Source: Chitinophaga sp. sic0106 (lineage in GTDB: Bacteria > Bacteroidota > Bacteroidia > Chitinophagales > Chitinophagaceae). Taken from it: a DNA stretch of 64,000 bases. Both the position numbers and the translations under genes were made by a program. The stretch spans positions 1-64,000 of the forward strand of contig NZ_JAHUWJ010000003.1 in assembly GCF_019219075.1 (NCBI RefSeq). Reading direction: 5' to 3'. Numbering within the stretch: position 1 is the first letter of the stretch; every line of letters starts with the position of its first letter. The notes below the pieces were generated by a model that made no database searches, was not told the origin of the DNA, and saw only the letters and a list, made by a program, of their open reading frames with translations. Of the stretch, positions 30,688 through 38,926 are shown piece by piece.

Positions 30688-31566
30688 ATGGATAAACGTA
30701 TCGCTGAGTCAGAACTCATCATTAATAGCCGTGGTGCAGTATACCACCTGGACGTACGACCTGAAGAACTTGCAGATACTATTATTACCGTAGGTGACCC
30801 CGACAGGGTAGCTGCTGTGAGTCAGCATTTTGATAAAATTGAAGGCAAATTCCAACACAGGGAATTTGTGACCCATACCGGATATATCGGCAACAAACGC
30901 CTGTCTGTAGTGTCTACCGGCATTGGCACCGATAACATCGATATCGTTTTTAATGAACTGGACGCACTGGTAAATATTGATTTCAATACCCGCCTGGTAA
31001 AGGAAAATCTTTCGTCGCTCAACATCATCCGCCTTGGTACTTCCGGCGCCTTGCAGGAAGGCATTCCCGTGGATAGCTTTGTGGTGTCGTCCCACGGCCT
31101 TGGCCTGGATAACCTCATGAATTATTATGCTTTTGATAATACGGAAGAAGAAAAACAGCTCCTGGAAGCATTTCGCGGACAGGTAGCACTCTACCCTGGA
31201 AGTGCCTTCCCTGCTATCTTTGCAGCCGGCGCGAGCCTCTTTGACAAATTCCAGGAAGGTTTCCATCATGGTATCACCGTTACCTGCCCGGGCTTCTATG
31301 CACCACAGGGACGCGTGCTCAGAGGAACCCTCTCCAATCCAAACCTGATTGATAACTTAACCAGGTTTTCGTATAACCATCACCGTATTTCCAACTTCGA
31401 AATGGAAACCTCCGCCATGTACGGTATGTGCCGCGTGCTGGGCCACCAAACGGTGTCTATCAGCGCTATTGTGGCTAACCGTATCCGGCAGGAGTTTAGT
31501 AAAGATGGTGGCGCAGCCGTGCAGGCGCTGATTAAAAAAGGATTGGAAATTATTGCAACACTTTAA
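30688..31566 (+). CDS. Nucleoside phosphorylase (uridine phosphorylase/PNP family)
   Basis: From the ATG at 30688 the protein is 292 residues; a GTG at 30667 would add seven. It has the phosphate-binding TVGDPDRVAAVSQHF and VVSTGIGTDNIDIV blocks, a GTSGALQ block, and the substrate-site NFEMETSAMYGM (Glu-Met-Glu) of hexameric purine/uridine phosphorylases. It cleaves nucleosides to base and ribose-1-phosphate for salvage. It is a single gene with a double-hairpin element beginning 2 bp after its stop. Confidence 0.88.
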   Translation: MDKRIAESELIINSRGAVYHLDVRPEELADTIITVGDPDRVAAVSQHFDKIEGKFQHREFVTHTGYIGNKRLSVVSTGIGTDNIDIVFNELDALVNIDFNTRLVKENLSSLNIIRLGTSGALQEGIPVDSFVVSSHGLGLDNLMNYYAFDNTEEEKQLLEAFRGQVALYPGSAFPAIFAAGASLFDKFQEGFHHGITVTCPGFYAPQGRVLRGTLSNPNLIDNLTRFSYNHHRISNFEMETSAMYGMCRVLGHQTVSISAIVANRIRQEFSKDGGAAVQALIKKGLEIIATL

Positions 31567-31568
31567 TT

Positions 31569-31639
31569 GGGAACTGCTGGACCTTCGGTCCTACAGTTCC
31601 CTGGTTGTGCCAGCGCCGAAGGCGCTGGCACAACCAGGG
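31569..31639. repeat. Bipartite double-hairpin element, copy A
   Basis: Hairpin 1 (31569-31601) pairs GGGAACTG with CAGTTCCC and then GGACC with GGTCC around a C(TTCG)G loop. Hairpin 2 (31599-31639) is a perfect 19-bp stem with loop GAA. The two share the three bases CCC at 31599-31601, so they cannot both close fully. Neither is followed by a T-tract. A structurally similar element with different sequence lies at 54282-54350. Confidence 0.7.
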
Positions 31640-31667
31640 ATAACTATACCGTCATAACCATTTGATA

Positions 31668-31700
31668 TTTTGCATGTCCAGAATATCTAAATTATATTTG
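31668..31700 (+). promoter_or_regulatory. Candidate promoter of the dapF-corA-Nudix group
   Basis: TTTTG at 31668-31672 is followed after 20 bp by TATATTTG at 31693-31700, an exact match to TAnnTTTG. The dapF ATG is only 5 bp further, so a leader would be very short. Confidence 0.6.
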
Positions 31701-31705
31701 CGCAC

Positions 31706-32491
31706 ATGAAGCAGATCAATTTCTACAAATATCAGGGTACCGGTAATGACTTTGTCATCATGGACAACCGGGATGGCCAGTACGACTGGCTTACAGACGA
31801 ACAGGTGCATGAATTGTGCGACCGCCGCTTCGGCATCGGCGCCGACGGGTTGATGCTGCTCAATAAAAGCGAAGACTATGACTTCGCCATGAAATATTAC
31901 AACGCAGATGGGCGCGAAGGCACCATGTGCGGCAACGGTGGCCGCTGCCTCGTAGCCTTTGCTCATAAAATGGGCGTAGGCGACGGCAACTTCTACTTCA
32001 TCGCAGTAGACGGCCCCCACGAAGCCACCATCGACGGTGACTCCTGGGTAAACCTGAAAATGCAGGACGTACATGATGTAGAACATGGCTCCCTGTATTA
32101 CTACCTCAACACCGGCTCCCCACACTTCGTGAAATTTGTAGATGATGTACAAGCCGTAGACGTGTTCGACGAAGGACGCAAAATCCGCTATAACGAAAGG
32201 TTTTCAGCCGTTGGCACCAACGTCAACTTCGTACAGCCCTTCGAAAAAGGCATCTTCGTAAGAACTTACGAAAGAGGCGTGGAAGATGAAACCTACTCCT
32301 GTGGCACCGGCGTAACCGCCGCCGCCCTTACCTTCGCCGGTAAAGAAGAAGATCACTACGAAATCCCCGTGCAAACACTCGGCGGACAACTGGAAGTGAA
32401 ATTCGATAAAACCGGTGAACGATCCTTCGAAAACGTATGGTTATGTGGCCCCGCCACCCTCGTGTTTGAAGGACAGTTGAATATCCGGTAA
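31706..32491 (+). CDS. dapF: Diaminopimelate epimerase
   Basis: The 261-residue protein converts LL- to meso-diaminopimelate for lysine and peptidoglycan synthesis. The two catalytic cysteines are in place: Cys75 in MCGNGGRC and Cys199 in SCGTGVTAA. The N-terminus FYKYQGTGNDFVIMDN is the family hallmark. It starts 5 bp after a strong -7 box. corA follows 21 bp later and a Nudix gene after that, probably in one transcript; the three do not share an obvious pathway. Confidence 0.96.
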   Translation: MKQINFYKYQGTGNDFVIMDNRDGQYDWLTDEQVHELCDRRFGIGADGLMLLNKSEDYDFAMKYYNADGREGTMCGNGGRCLVAFAHKMGVGDGNFYFIAVDGPHEATIDGDSWVNLKMQDVHDVEHGSLYYYLNTGSPHFVKFVDDVQAVDVFDEGRKIRYNERFSAVGTNVNFVQPFEKGIFVRTYERGVEDETYSCGTGVTAAALTFAGKEEDHYEIPVQTLGGQLEVKFDKTGERSFENVWLCGPATLVFEGQLNIR

Positions 32492-32512
32492 TCTCCACCC
32501 CACATTTCCCTG

Positions 32513-33451
32513 ATGATCCAGTATTTTAAAAATATTGATGCTAAAACAGTGGCAGTCCAGGCGCCCGAAGAAGGCGCCTGGATTAACATCACCCCCCCAC
32601 TGAAACAAAGCGAATTCGAACAGCTGTCTGAAGAACTGGACATCCCGCTGGACTTCCTCACCGACTCCCTCGATATCGATGAGCGCCCCCGCTATGAACT
32701 GGAAGACAAAGTAAGGCTGATCGTAATCAAAACACCTGCAGAAAATAACTCCATCAACGAAAGTGATGCCTACTACATCACTATCCCAATCGTTATCATT
32801 CTGACACATAACCAGGTAATCACCGTCAACTCTTTCGATAACACCGCCATCAAAAAATTCCTGAATACCTTCCATAACCGCTCTCCCGAAAAGAGAAATA
32901 TGATGGTGCTCAAAGTGTTTGAAAAAGTGGTGGTTAACTTCCTCGACTACCTCAAGGAAATCAACCAGCGCAGAGATATACTGGAACAAAAACTCTACGA
33001 CTCCAACCGTAACGAGGAACTCCTCGCCATCATGCGGATACAGAAAAGTCTGGTCTACTTCGTCACCGCCCTGCGCAGCAACGAACTGCTGCTCATGAAA
33101 CTGGAACGCACCAACTTCCTCGCCCTCAATGAAGACGAAAAGGAATTCCTCAACGATCTTATCGTAGACACTTCACAGGCCCTCGAGATGGCCAACACCT
33201 ACACCAACATACTTAGCAATACCATGGATACCTTTGCCAGTATCATCTCCAACAACCTGAACGTGGTGATGAAACGGCTCACGTCCATTACCATCGTACT
33301 CACTTTCCCGATGCTGGTAGCCAGTATCTACGGCATGAACGTAGATATCCCCTATCAACACACCCTACACGCATTCTACATCCCGATCATTCTCTCCATC
33401 GCAATATCAGTGGTCATCAGCTGGTACTTCATGAAAAAGAAATGGTTCTGA
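32513..33451 (+). CDS. corA: CorA-family magnesium/divalent-cation channel
   Basis: The 312-residue protein has a large cytoplasmic N-terminal domain with long helices (about 130-240). Two C-terminal membrane helices follow, with the selectivity motif Y-G-M-N (SIYGMNVDIPYQ) ending the first. The C-terminus FMKKKWF is the basic tail of CorA proteins. CorA forms a pentameric inner-membrane channel for Mg2+ or Co2+. It sits between dapF and the Nudix gene, with gaps of 21 and 11 bp. Confidence 0.94.
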   Translation: MIQYFKNIDAKTVAVQAPEEGAWINITPPLKQSEFEQLSEELDIPLDFLTDSLDIDERPRYELEDKVRLIVIKTPAENNSINESDAYYITIPIVIILTHNQVITVNSFDNTAIKKFLNTFHNRSPEKRNMMVLKVFEKVVVNFLDYLKEINQRRDILEQKLYDSNRNEELLAIMRIQKSLVYFVTALRSNELLLMKLERTNFLALNEDEKEFLNDLIVDTSQALEMANTYTNILSNTMDTFASIISNNLNVVMKRLTSITIVLTFPMLVASIYGMNVDIPYQHTLHAFYIPIILSIAISVVISWYFMKKKWF

Positions 33452-33462
33452 TAACTTAAATT

Positions 33463-33915
33463 ATGACTACAGGCTTCAACGTTAGAGTTTACGGCATCAT
33501 GATCAATGAACAGAAACAGGTGCTCGTTAGTGACGAATATATCAGAGGAGGTTACTATACAAAATTTCCGGGCGGAGGCCTCGAATTTGGAGAAGGTACG
33601 CTCGAATGCGTAGTGAGAGAGTGGCAGGAAGAACTGGGCCAGGACGTAAAGGTGGTAGAGCATATTTATACCACCGACTTCTTCCAGATTTCCGCCTTCG
33701 ACAACGTTACACAGATCATCAGCATCTATTATCTCGTAACACCAACATCTCCCTTTATTGCCCCGATAATTACCACACCGTTTGACTTTGAAGTGCCGGA
33801 AGGCACCGACGAAATGGAAAGGGCACGCTGGATCAACTGGGACGAGTTTTCAGCTGAAGCTGTTACACTGCCTATAGATAAGGTAGTAGCCGATATGGTG
33901 AAAGCAAAATATTAA
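33463..33915 (+). CDS. Nudix hydrolase
   Basis: The 150-residue protein carries a complete Nudix box, GGLEFGEGTLECVV followed by REWQEELG, with the metal-binding R-E-x-x-E-E core. The family hydrolyses nucleoside diphosphates linked to another group; the actual substrate cannot be predicted. It is the last gene of the dapF-corA group and is followed by a terminator. Confidence 0.9.
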   Translation: MTTGFNVRVYGIMINEQKQVLVSDEYIRGGYYTKFPGGGLEFGEGTLECVVREWQEELGQDVKVVEHIYTTDFFQISAFDNVTQIISIYYLVTPTSPFIAPIITTPFDFEVPEGTDEMERARWINWDEFSAEAVTLPIDKVVADMVKAKY

Positions 33916-33923
33916 AATGTAAA

Positions 33924-33951
33924 ACGGGCAATTACCAAGGTAGTTGCCCGT
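33924..33951 (+). terminator. Terminator after the Nudix gene
   Basis: ACGGGCAATTACC (33924-33936) pairs with GGTAGTTGCCCGT (33939-33951) with one G-T pair, then TCTGCTTTTAT. Confidence 0.7.
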
Positions 33952-33958
33952 TCTGCTT

Positions 33959-34147
33959 TTATTTCTTTTCTTCTAATTTCTTTAACCGCTCCTGCACTTC
34001 TGCCAGTTGCTTATCCTGCTGGATAATATAGAGCGTTAACTCTTCAATCTTCTGCAACAGTTTCTTATTCATCTCCCCTAATTCAATCCCTTCTTTTTCT
34101 ACAGTAGCTGCGGAGGGTATTTCAGGGAGATGTTGGTCACCACCCAA
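33959..34147 (-). pseudogene. C-terminal remnant of a tail-fibre-like surface protein
   Basis: The 62-codon frame encodes DQHLPEIPSAATVEKEGIEL, then GEMNKKLLQKIEELTLYIIQ and a coiled-coil tail ending RLKKLEEKK. This matches the extreme C-terminus of long repetitive proteins common in Bacteroidota and often labelled tail-fibre or chaperone-of-endosialidase-like. Those proteins are several hundred residues; here everything before the HLPEIPSA block is missing. The frame has only a TTG start. A nearby ATG (MLKKVLST) lies in a different frame and soon hits a stop. It is best read as a gene remnant. Confidence 0.65.
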
Positions 34148-34191
34148 GTGGATAAAACTTTCTTTAGCATAGGTATATTAAAAATTAAAAA

Positions 34192-34989
34192 TCAATCATT
34201 CACCACCGGCACATACTCCTTTCCCATCGCTTCCGCCTTCATCCGCGCAGTAGTTTCCGGACCTAAATACTTATTAATCCGGTGCTCCAGGAAATATATC
34301 AACGGTGTCAGTGCCACTGCCACTACAGCTTTATAAGTATAGTTCACCACACAAATTGCCAATACCAGCTGCCAGCTCCATCCCTGCCCCAGCTTAAAGG
34401 CGATGTACAGCACTATAAAGCTGTCCACCAGCTGCGATACCAGCGTAGACCCGGTAGCACGCAACCAGACATACTTTTCACCAGTACGTTTTTTAATCTT
34501 ATGGAATACCGTCACATCTACAATCTGGCTTACCAGGAAGGCCGTTAAACTACCGAGTATGATCCACATCCCCTGGCCGAAAATACTTTCAAACGCCACC
34601 TGCATATCGGGAATACCTTCTGCCTGATGACTTCCCTTCCAGAAATCTGATGGCGGCACTTTCATCGCCACCAGGAACATGAGAAAAGCGTAGGATATCA
34701 GGATCACGGCCGTATAAGAGATACGTTTCACCGCCTTTGGACCGTAGTACTCGTTCACGATGTCTGTCATCACAAACTCCAGCGGCCATAACAACACACC
34801 CGCTGTGAGCGTCACCGACAAACCACTCTGCCCGAAAATGGTAAATTCATGTACCGGTAACCCCAGTAACTTTTCCAGTGAAAACAGCTTGCCACCAATA
34901 CATTCCGCCAGCAAGGCGTTGGCAACAAAAAAACAGGCAAATCCGATGAAAAGCTTCGTGGGCTTATCATCTAATATTTTCTTGATCAT
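34192..34989 (-). CDS. yhhQ: Queuosine precursor transporter (YhhQ/DUF165 family)
   Basis: From the ATG at 34989 the protein is 265 residues with about six to seven membrane helices. It carries the family blocks WPLEFVMTDIVNEYYGPKAVKR, WLRATGSTLVSQLVDS and IVLYIAFKLG. It imports queuine-pathway precursors for tRNA modification. An upstream start at 35064 would overlap most of the next gene's tail and is rejected: the stop of the small gene upstream and this ATG share one base (TGATG), which strongly marks the start and indicates translational coupling. Confidence 0.88.
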   Translation of the reverse strand: MIKKILDDKPTKLFIGFACFFVANALLAECIGGKLFSLEKLLGLPVHEFTIFGQSGLSVTLTAGVLLWPLEFVMTDIVNEYYGPKAVKRISYTAVILISYAFLMFLVAMKVPPSDFWKGSHQAEGIPDMQVAFESIFGQGMWIILGSLTAFLVSQIVDVTVFHKIKKRTGEKYVWLRATGSTLVSQLVDSFIVLYIAFKLGQGWSWQLVLAICVVNYTYKAVVAVALTPLIYFLEHRINKYLGPETTARMKAEAMGKEYVPVVND

Positions 34990-35270
34990 CAGAATGAAAC
35001 TATGAGTTGAACTATAAGTATTGCAAGATTCGACAAATATACCCACGGTGGGAGTGATTTCCATTCTATTTTTCGGATCAGCAACAATACACCAACTATT
35101 ATACTCAGCAAAAAGTTCAATGGAAAAGCAATCCCCACGCCCAACACCAGGACATGTTTTACCAAACCATCCCAGTTATGGTTATACGCTGTAATACGTA
35201 GAATTTCTCCGGTAACAAAGCACAGATTACAGATAAACACAAATTTTAACAGAAAACGTATCAGGCGCAT
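34989..35270 (-). CDS. Small membrane protein coupled to yhhQ
   Basis: The 93-residue protein has three predicted membrane helices (about 5-25, 40-64 and 75-93). I do not recognise the family. It reads MRLIRFLLKFVFICNLCFVT at the start and ends ILIVQLIVSF. Its stop overlaps the yhhQ start by one base, so the two are expressed together. A link to the transporter is plausible but not shown. It is divergent from the YfhO gene, 62 bp away. Confidence 0.7.
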   Translation of the reverse strand: MRLIRFLLKFVFICNLCFVTGEILRITAYNHNWDGLVKHVLVLGVGIAFPLNFLLSIIVGVLLLIRKIEWKSLPPWVYLSNLAILIVQLIVSF

Positions 35271-35303
35271 ATTGAAATTTCGGATAAATTACAGTTATTT
35301 TTG
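35271..35303 (+). promoter_or_regulatory. Candidate promoter of the yfhO-like gene
   Basis: TATTTTTG at 35296-35303 matches TAnnTTTG; ATTG at 35271-35274 lies 21 bp upstream as a weak -33. The ATG is at 35333. Confidence 0.45.
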
Positions 35304-35332
35304 TTTCTTTAAAACTAAATTCAAAATATCCG

Positions 35333-37879
35333 ATGAAGCAAAACTGGCTAAAAGCCATACTTCCACATCTGGCAGCGATCGGGATCTTCCTGATCCTGGC
35401 TACCGTTTACTGCGCTCCCGTCCTCGAAGGGAAAGTGGTAAACCAGTCCGACATGATGAACGTGCAGGGAATGGCCAAAGAAGCAAAAGATTACTATCAG
35501 CAAACTGGCGATGTTCCTCTGTGGTCCAACAGCATGTTCGGTGGTATGCCCACCTATGTGGTGTACACCGGCCCAAACCCGAATAAAATATCGGTACTCA
35601 ACAAAGCCGTATGCCTTTTTTTGCCGGACCCCATCAACATGCTCTTCCTTGCCATGCTGTGTATGTACGTACTGGCATGTGTGTTAGATATTAAATACTG
35701 GATCAGAATCGCCGGCGCCATCGCCTTTGCCTTCTGTACCTATAACGTGATCATTATCGACGTAGGGCACATCACCAAAATGTACGATATCGCCCTCATG
35801 CCGGCCGTGTTTGCAGGGATATTGCTCACCTACAAAAAACGATACCTGAGCGGCGCCGCACTTACCCTGCTGGCAACCGCCCTCTTCATCTATAACAACC
35901 ACCTACAGGTAATATACTATGCGCTGATCTGTATCCTGGTAGTGGCCATCGCAGCGTTCATCCGTGCCCAAAAACAGGGAGAGCTGCCTGCTTTCTTCAA
36001 AGCATCCGCTATCCTGGTGGCCATGGGTATTATCAGTATCCTGCCCAATATGAACTCGCTGCTCATCACCCATGAGTATACCGATTATACCATGCGCGGC
36101 AGTAAGTCCGAATTAACCATTCATTCTCCCGAAGAATCAGGCACTTCTAAGAAAGATGAAAAATCTACCGGCCTGGATATCGACTATGCATACGACTGGA
36201 GCTACGGCGTGGGCGAATCATTCACCATGCTCATCCCCGGCTATGCAGGTAACTCCTCCAGCGCCAGACCAGGCCCAGGCTCCAACACTTACGAAGCACT
36301 GGTAAAAATCGGTGCACCGGAAGCACAGGCCGAACAAATACTGCAACAGGCACCTTTCCCGATGTACCATGGCGACCAGCCTAAAGGCACATCCGGCCCG
36401 GTTTACGTAGGCGCTATTATTTGCCTGCTGGTGATGATGGCTTTCCTGATCGTTCGCAGCTGGCATATGTGGTGGCTGATACCTATTACCATTATTGGTT
36501 TCATCCTCTCCTGGGGTAACCACTTCATGGTCATCAACGAATTCCTGTTCTACCATCTCCCTTACTACAATAAATTCCGTGCTCCTGCCATGGCGCTCGT
36601 GATACCATCATTCTCCTTTGTAGTAATGGCTATCCTGGCACTGCAGGAAATCGTGGCAGGTACGCTGTCAACACCAGTATTGCTCAAAAAACTGCAATAC
36701 GGCACCATCGCTACCGCCGGCGTTATCGTAGTATTTGGTATGGTTGGCAGCTCCATGATGAGCATGACCAGCCATCATGATGCACAACTGCTCACCAGCT
36801 TTACCCAGTATTTTGGTGGAGAAGAAAACGCCAAATCCATTATCAGAGGCCTCGAAAAAGACAGAGCAGCATTGGTGATGAAAGATTCTTTCCGCTCCCT
36901 GGTGTTTATTCTGATCGCGGCTGCCGCACTCTGGGCTTACCTGAAAAGCAAGATCAATATAAAAGTACTGGCAGTAATTATCATTGGCGCTATCACCATC
37001 GACCTCTGGCAGCAGGATAAAAAATATCTCAACAACGATAGCTTCGTGGACGAATCCACCTTCATGGCGGAATTACAGCCTACCGCTGCCGATCTGGAAA
37101 TCAAAAAAGACCCGGATCCATATTACCGCGTTTGGAACCTCTCAGCACCGCTGGACAATGCCGCTCCTTCTTACTTCCATAAGAATATCGGTGGTTACAG
37201 CCCTGCTAAGCTCTGGATCTACCAGGATATGCTGGATCATCTGCTGATCCCGGCTTATCAGCACATCGCCTCCGGTAAACCTACCGCACAGGATATGCGC
37301 ATCCTTAACATGCTCAATACCAAATACCTGATCTACCCTGGTCAGAATAACCAACTGGTGCCACAACGCAACCCGGATGCCTACGGCAACGCATGGTTTG
37401 TAAAAGGTATCGTATACGCACCGGATGCCAACAGCGAAATGACTACCCTGCAATCACTCAACGTGAAAGATAGTGCAGTAGTCGACAAACGCTTCGAACC
37501 TAAACTGGGTGGTGCATTCCAACCTGTGGCGGATTCCGCGGCAACCATTAAACTGACCAAATACGGCCTGAACAACCTGGAATACGCTTCCAGCAATAGC
37601 CAGGAAGGCTTTGCCGTATTCTCCGACATCTACTACCCTGCCGGCTGGTATGCGTACATAGATGGAAAGGAAACGGATATCATCCGCACTAACTATGGTT
37701 TACGCGGCCTGAAAATCCCTGCCGGTCAGCACAAGATCGAAATGAAATTTGCACCGCCTACTTATTTCAAAGGAGTAAAAATTGCAGGCATCTCCTCCAT
37801 CCTGCTCATCCTGCTGGTGATTGCCGGATTTGTAGGACAGGCGCTCCTGGATAAAAAACAAGCACCCGGTGCTAAGTAA
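35333..37879 (+). CDS. YfhO-family polytopic membrane protein (probable glycosyltransferase)
   Basis: The 848-residue protein has an N-terminal helix followed by a loop with QSDMMN and LWSNSMFGGMPT, typical of YfhO. About 13 membrane helices reach residue 560, followed by a soluble C-terminal domain (including YYPAGWYAYIDGKETDIIRT) and a final helix. YfhO relatives are GT-C-type enzymes that add sugars to lipid-linked polymers; the Bacillus protein glycosylates teichoic acid. The acceptor in this Gram-negative organism is unknown. Nearby flippase and glycosyltransferase genes fit a surface-glycan role. Confidence 0.85.
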   Translation: MKQNWLKAILPHLAAIGIFLILATVYCAPVLEGKVVNQSDMMNVQGMAKEAKDYYQQTGDVPLWSNSMFGGMPTYVVYTGPNPNKISVLNKAVCLFLPDPINMLFLAMLCMYVLACVLDIKYWIRIAGAIAFAFCTYNVIIIDVGHITKMYDIALMPAVFAGILLTYKKRYLSGAALTLLATALFIYNNHLQVIYYALICILVVAIAAFIRAQKQGELPAFFKASAILVAMGIISILPNMNSLLITHEYTDYTMRGSKSELTIHSPEESGTSKKDEKSTGLDIDYAYDWSYGVGESFTMLIPGYAGNSSSARPGPGSNTYEALVKIGAPEAQAEQILQQAPFPMYHGDQPKGTSGPVYVGAIICLLVMMAFLIVRSWHMWWLIPITIIGFILSWGNHFMVINEFLFYHLPYYNKFRAPAMALVIPSFSFVVMAILALQEIVAGTLSTPVLLKKLQYGTIATAGVIVVFGMVGSSMMSMTSHHDAQLLTSFTQYFGGEENAKSIIRGLEKDRAALVMKDSFRSLVFILIAAAALWAYLKSKINIKVLAVIIIGAITIDLWQQDKKYLNNDSFVDESTFMAELQPTAADLEIKKDPDPYYRVWNLSAPLDNAAPSYFHKNIGGYSPAKLWIYQDMLDHLLIPAYQHIASGKPTAQDMRILNMLNTKYLIYPGQNNQLVPQRNPDAYGNAWFVKGIVYAPDANSEMTTLQSLNVKDSAVVDKRFEPKLGGAFQPVADSAATIKLTKYGLNNLEYASSNSQEGFAVFSDIYYPAGWYAYIDGKETDIIRTNYGLRGLKIPAGQHKIEMKFAPPTYFKGVKIAGISSILLILLVIAGFVGQALLDKKQAPGAK

Positions 37880-37895
37880 TTAGCATACATCCTAA

Positions 37896-37938
37896 CATTA
37901 AAAAAGGAGTTTCCACAGTGGAAACTCCTTTTTTAATG
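37896..37938. terminator. Bidirectional terminator (20-bp perfect stem)
   Basis: The arms at 37896-37915 and 37919-37938 are perfect reverse complements (CATTAAAAAAGGAGTTTCCA), loop CAG. They lie between the convergent YfhO and methyltransferase genes and can end transcripts from both sides. Confidence 0.9.
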
Positions 37939-37959
37939 CTATAAATGCAATAATACTAT

Positions 37960-38721
37960 CTACTGAATGGTACCTGTGCTTAAGCCCTTTCCTATCGGAT
38001 AAATACCTTCTACTTTCACTCCTGGCAGTTCAGCCCATTTGCTCAGTACATTTAATTCATTGTCCCGGAAGCTGTCGTCCAGGAACCAGCGGGCACCCGG
38101 GTTGGCAAGCTTTTGCATATCCGCAATGGTATAATATCTCACCAGATTATTGCCTGCAGGGCCATCAACGAGTATCCAGTCAAACCGCTGCATGCCAGGC
38201 CAGGTTTCTACTCCGTTCAGGTTGTACCCTCTCTCTTCACTCACCATTGGCGCATGATACATCTTCACAAATTTTGCCAGGCCATGCTTCTCCAACCTAT
38301 CCTGTGCCACCTTCGTTTCTTCGGCACTCTGCTCAAGGCTGAGCAAAACACCATCCGGCTGATACAAAGAAAGGTAACGGGCAAACAACAACGTACTTAC
38401 ACCAGAACCACATTCTACGATCACTTTTGGTTTTTCGGCCTGTAAACGCTGCCACAAAAAAAGCATCGAGTCTGCATCCAGCGTCCATTCGCCCAGTACA
38501 CGGCCATCAAAAAATCCACGCAACTCCGCAATGGGAATATTTTCCCCGGCAGTTTTCAATGTTCTCATGGATGGTCTTAAAATATCCGGCAACGCAGCAT
38601 ATTTACGTAACTGCGCCCTGCGGTTTTCCCAAAAAGTCAGCGGATATGGTTGAAGTGGTTGCTTTCTTAATTTTTTATTAAAGAGGGCAACACTATTCCT
38701 TATCAGGAAGTTTTTTATCAT
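37960..38721 (-). CDS. Class I SAM-dependent methyltransferase-like protein
   Basis: The 253-residue protein has a Rossmann methyltransferase core. Motif I is KVIVECGSGVSTLLFA, a charged motif II follows near LLSLEQSAEETK, and an acidic block reads RFDWILVDGPAGNN. It resembles methyltransferases of surface-glycan clusters, and the neighbouring flippase and glycosyltransferases support that. The acceptor is unknown. It is convergent with the YfhO gene. Confidence 0.8.
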   Translation of the reverse strand: MIKNFLIRNSVALFNKKLRKQPLQPYPLTFWENRRAQLRKYAALPDILRPSMRTLKTAGENIPIAELRGFFDGRVLGEWTLDADSMLFLWQRLQAEKPKVIVECGSGVSTLLFARYLSLYQPDGVLLSLEQSAEETKVAQDRLEKHGLAKFVKMYHAPMVSEERGYNLNGVETWPGMQRFDWILVDGPAGNNLVRYYTIADMQKLANPGARWFLDDSFRDNELNVLSKWAELPGVKVEGIYPIGKGLSTGTIQ

Positions 38722-38891
38722 TGTCTGGTTAATAAGTGAGTTATGTAAAACGCCTGAACTCCTGTAATATCAGCGCTCAACACCTGATACTACATCCGAC
38801 GAAATTATAAAAAAATACCATCTGGACAAAAATAATACCCCAAACCAGGGCGAATACCCTACTGCTTACCTATAATTTCACCCGGGCTGCT

Positions 38892-38899
38892 TATCTTTG
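38892..38899 (+). promoter_or_regulatory. Candidate -7 box of the flippase gene
   Basis: TATCTTTG matches TAnnTTTG and lies 27 bp before the ATG at 38927. I found no convincing -33 element. Confidence 0.4.
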
Positions 38900-38926
38900 C
38901 CCGAATCGATAAACACGCACGCTTAA

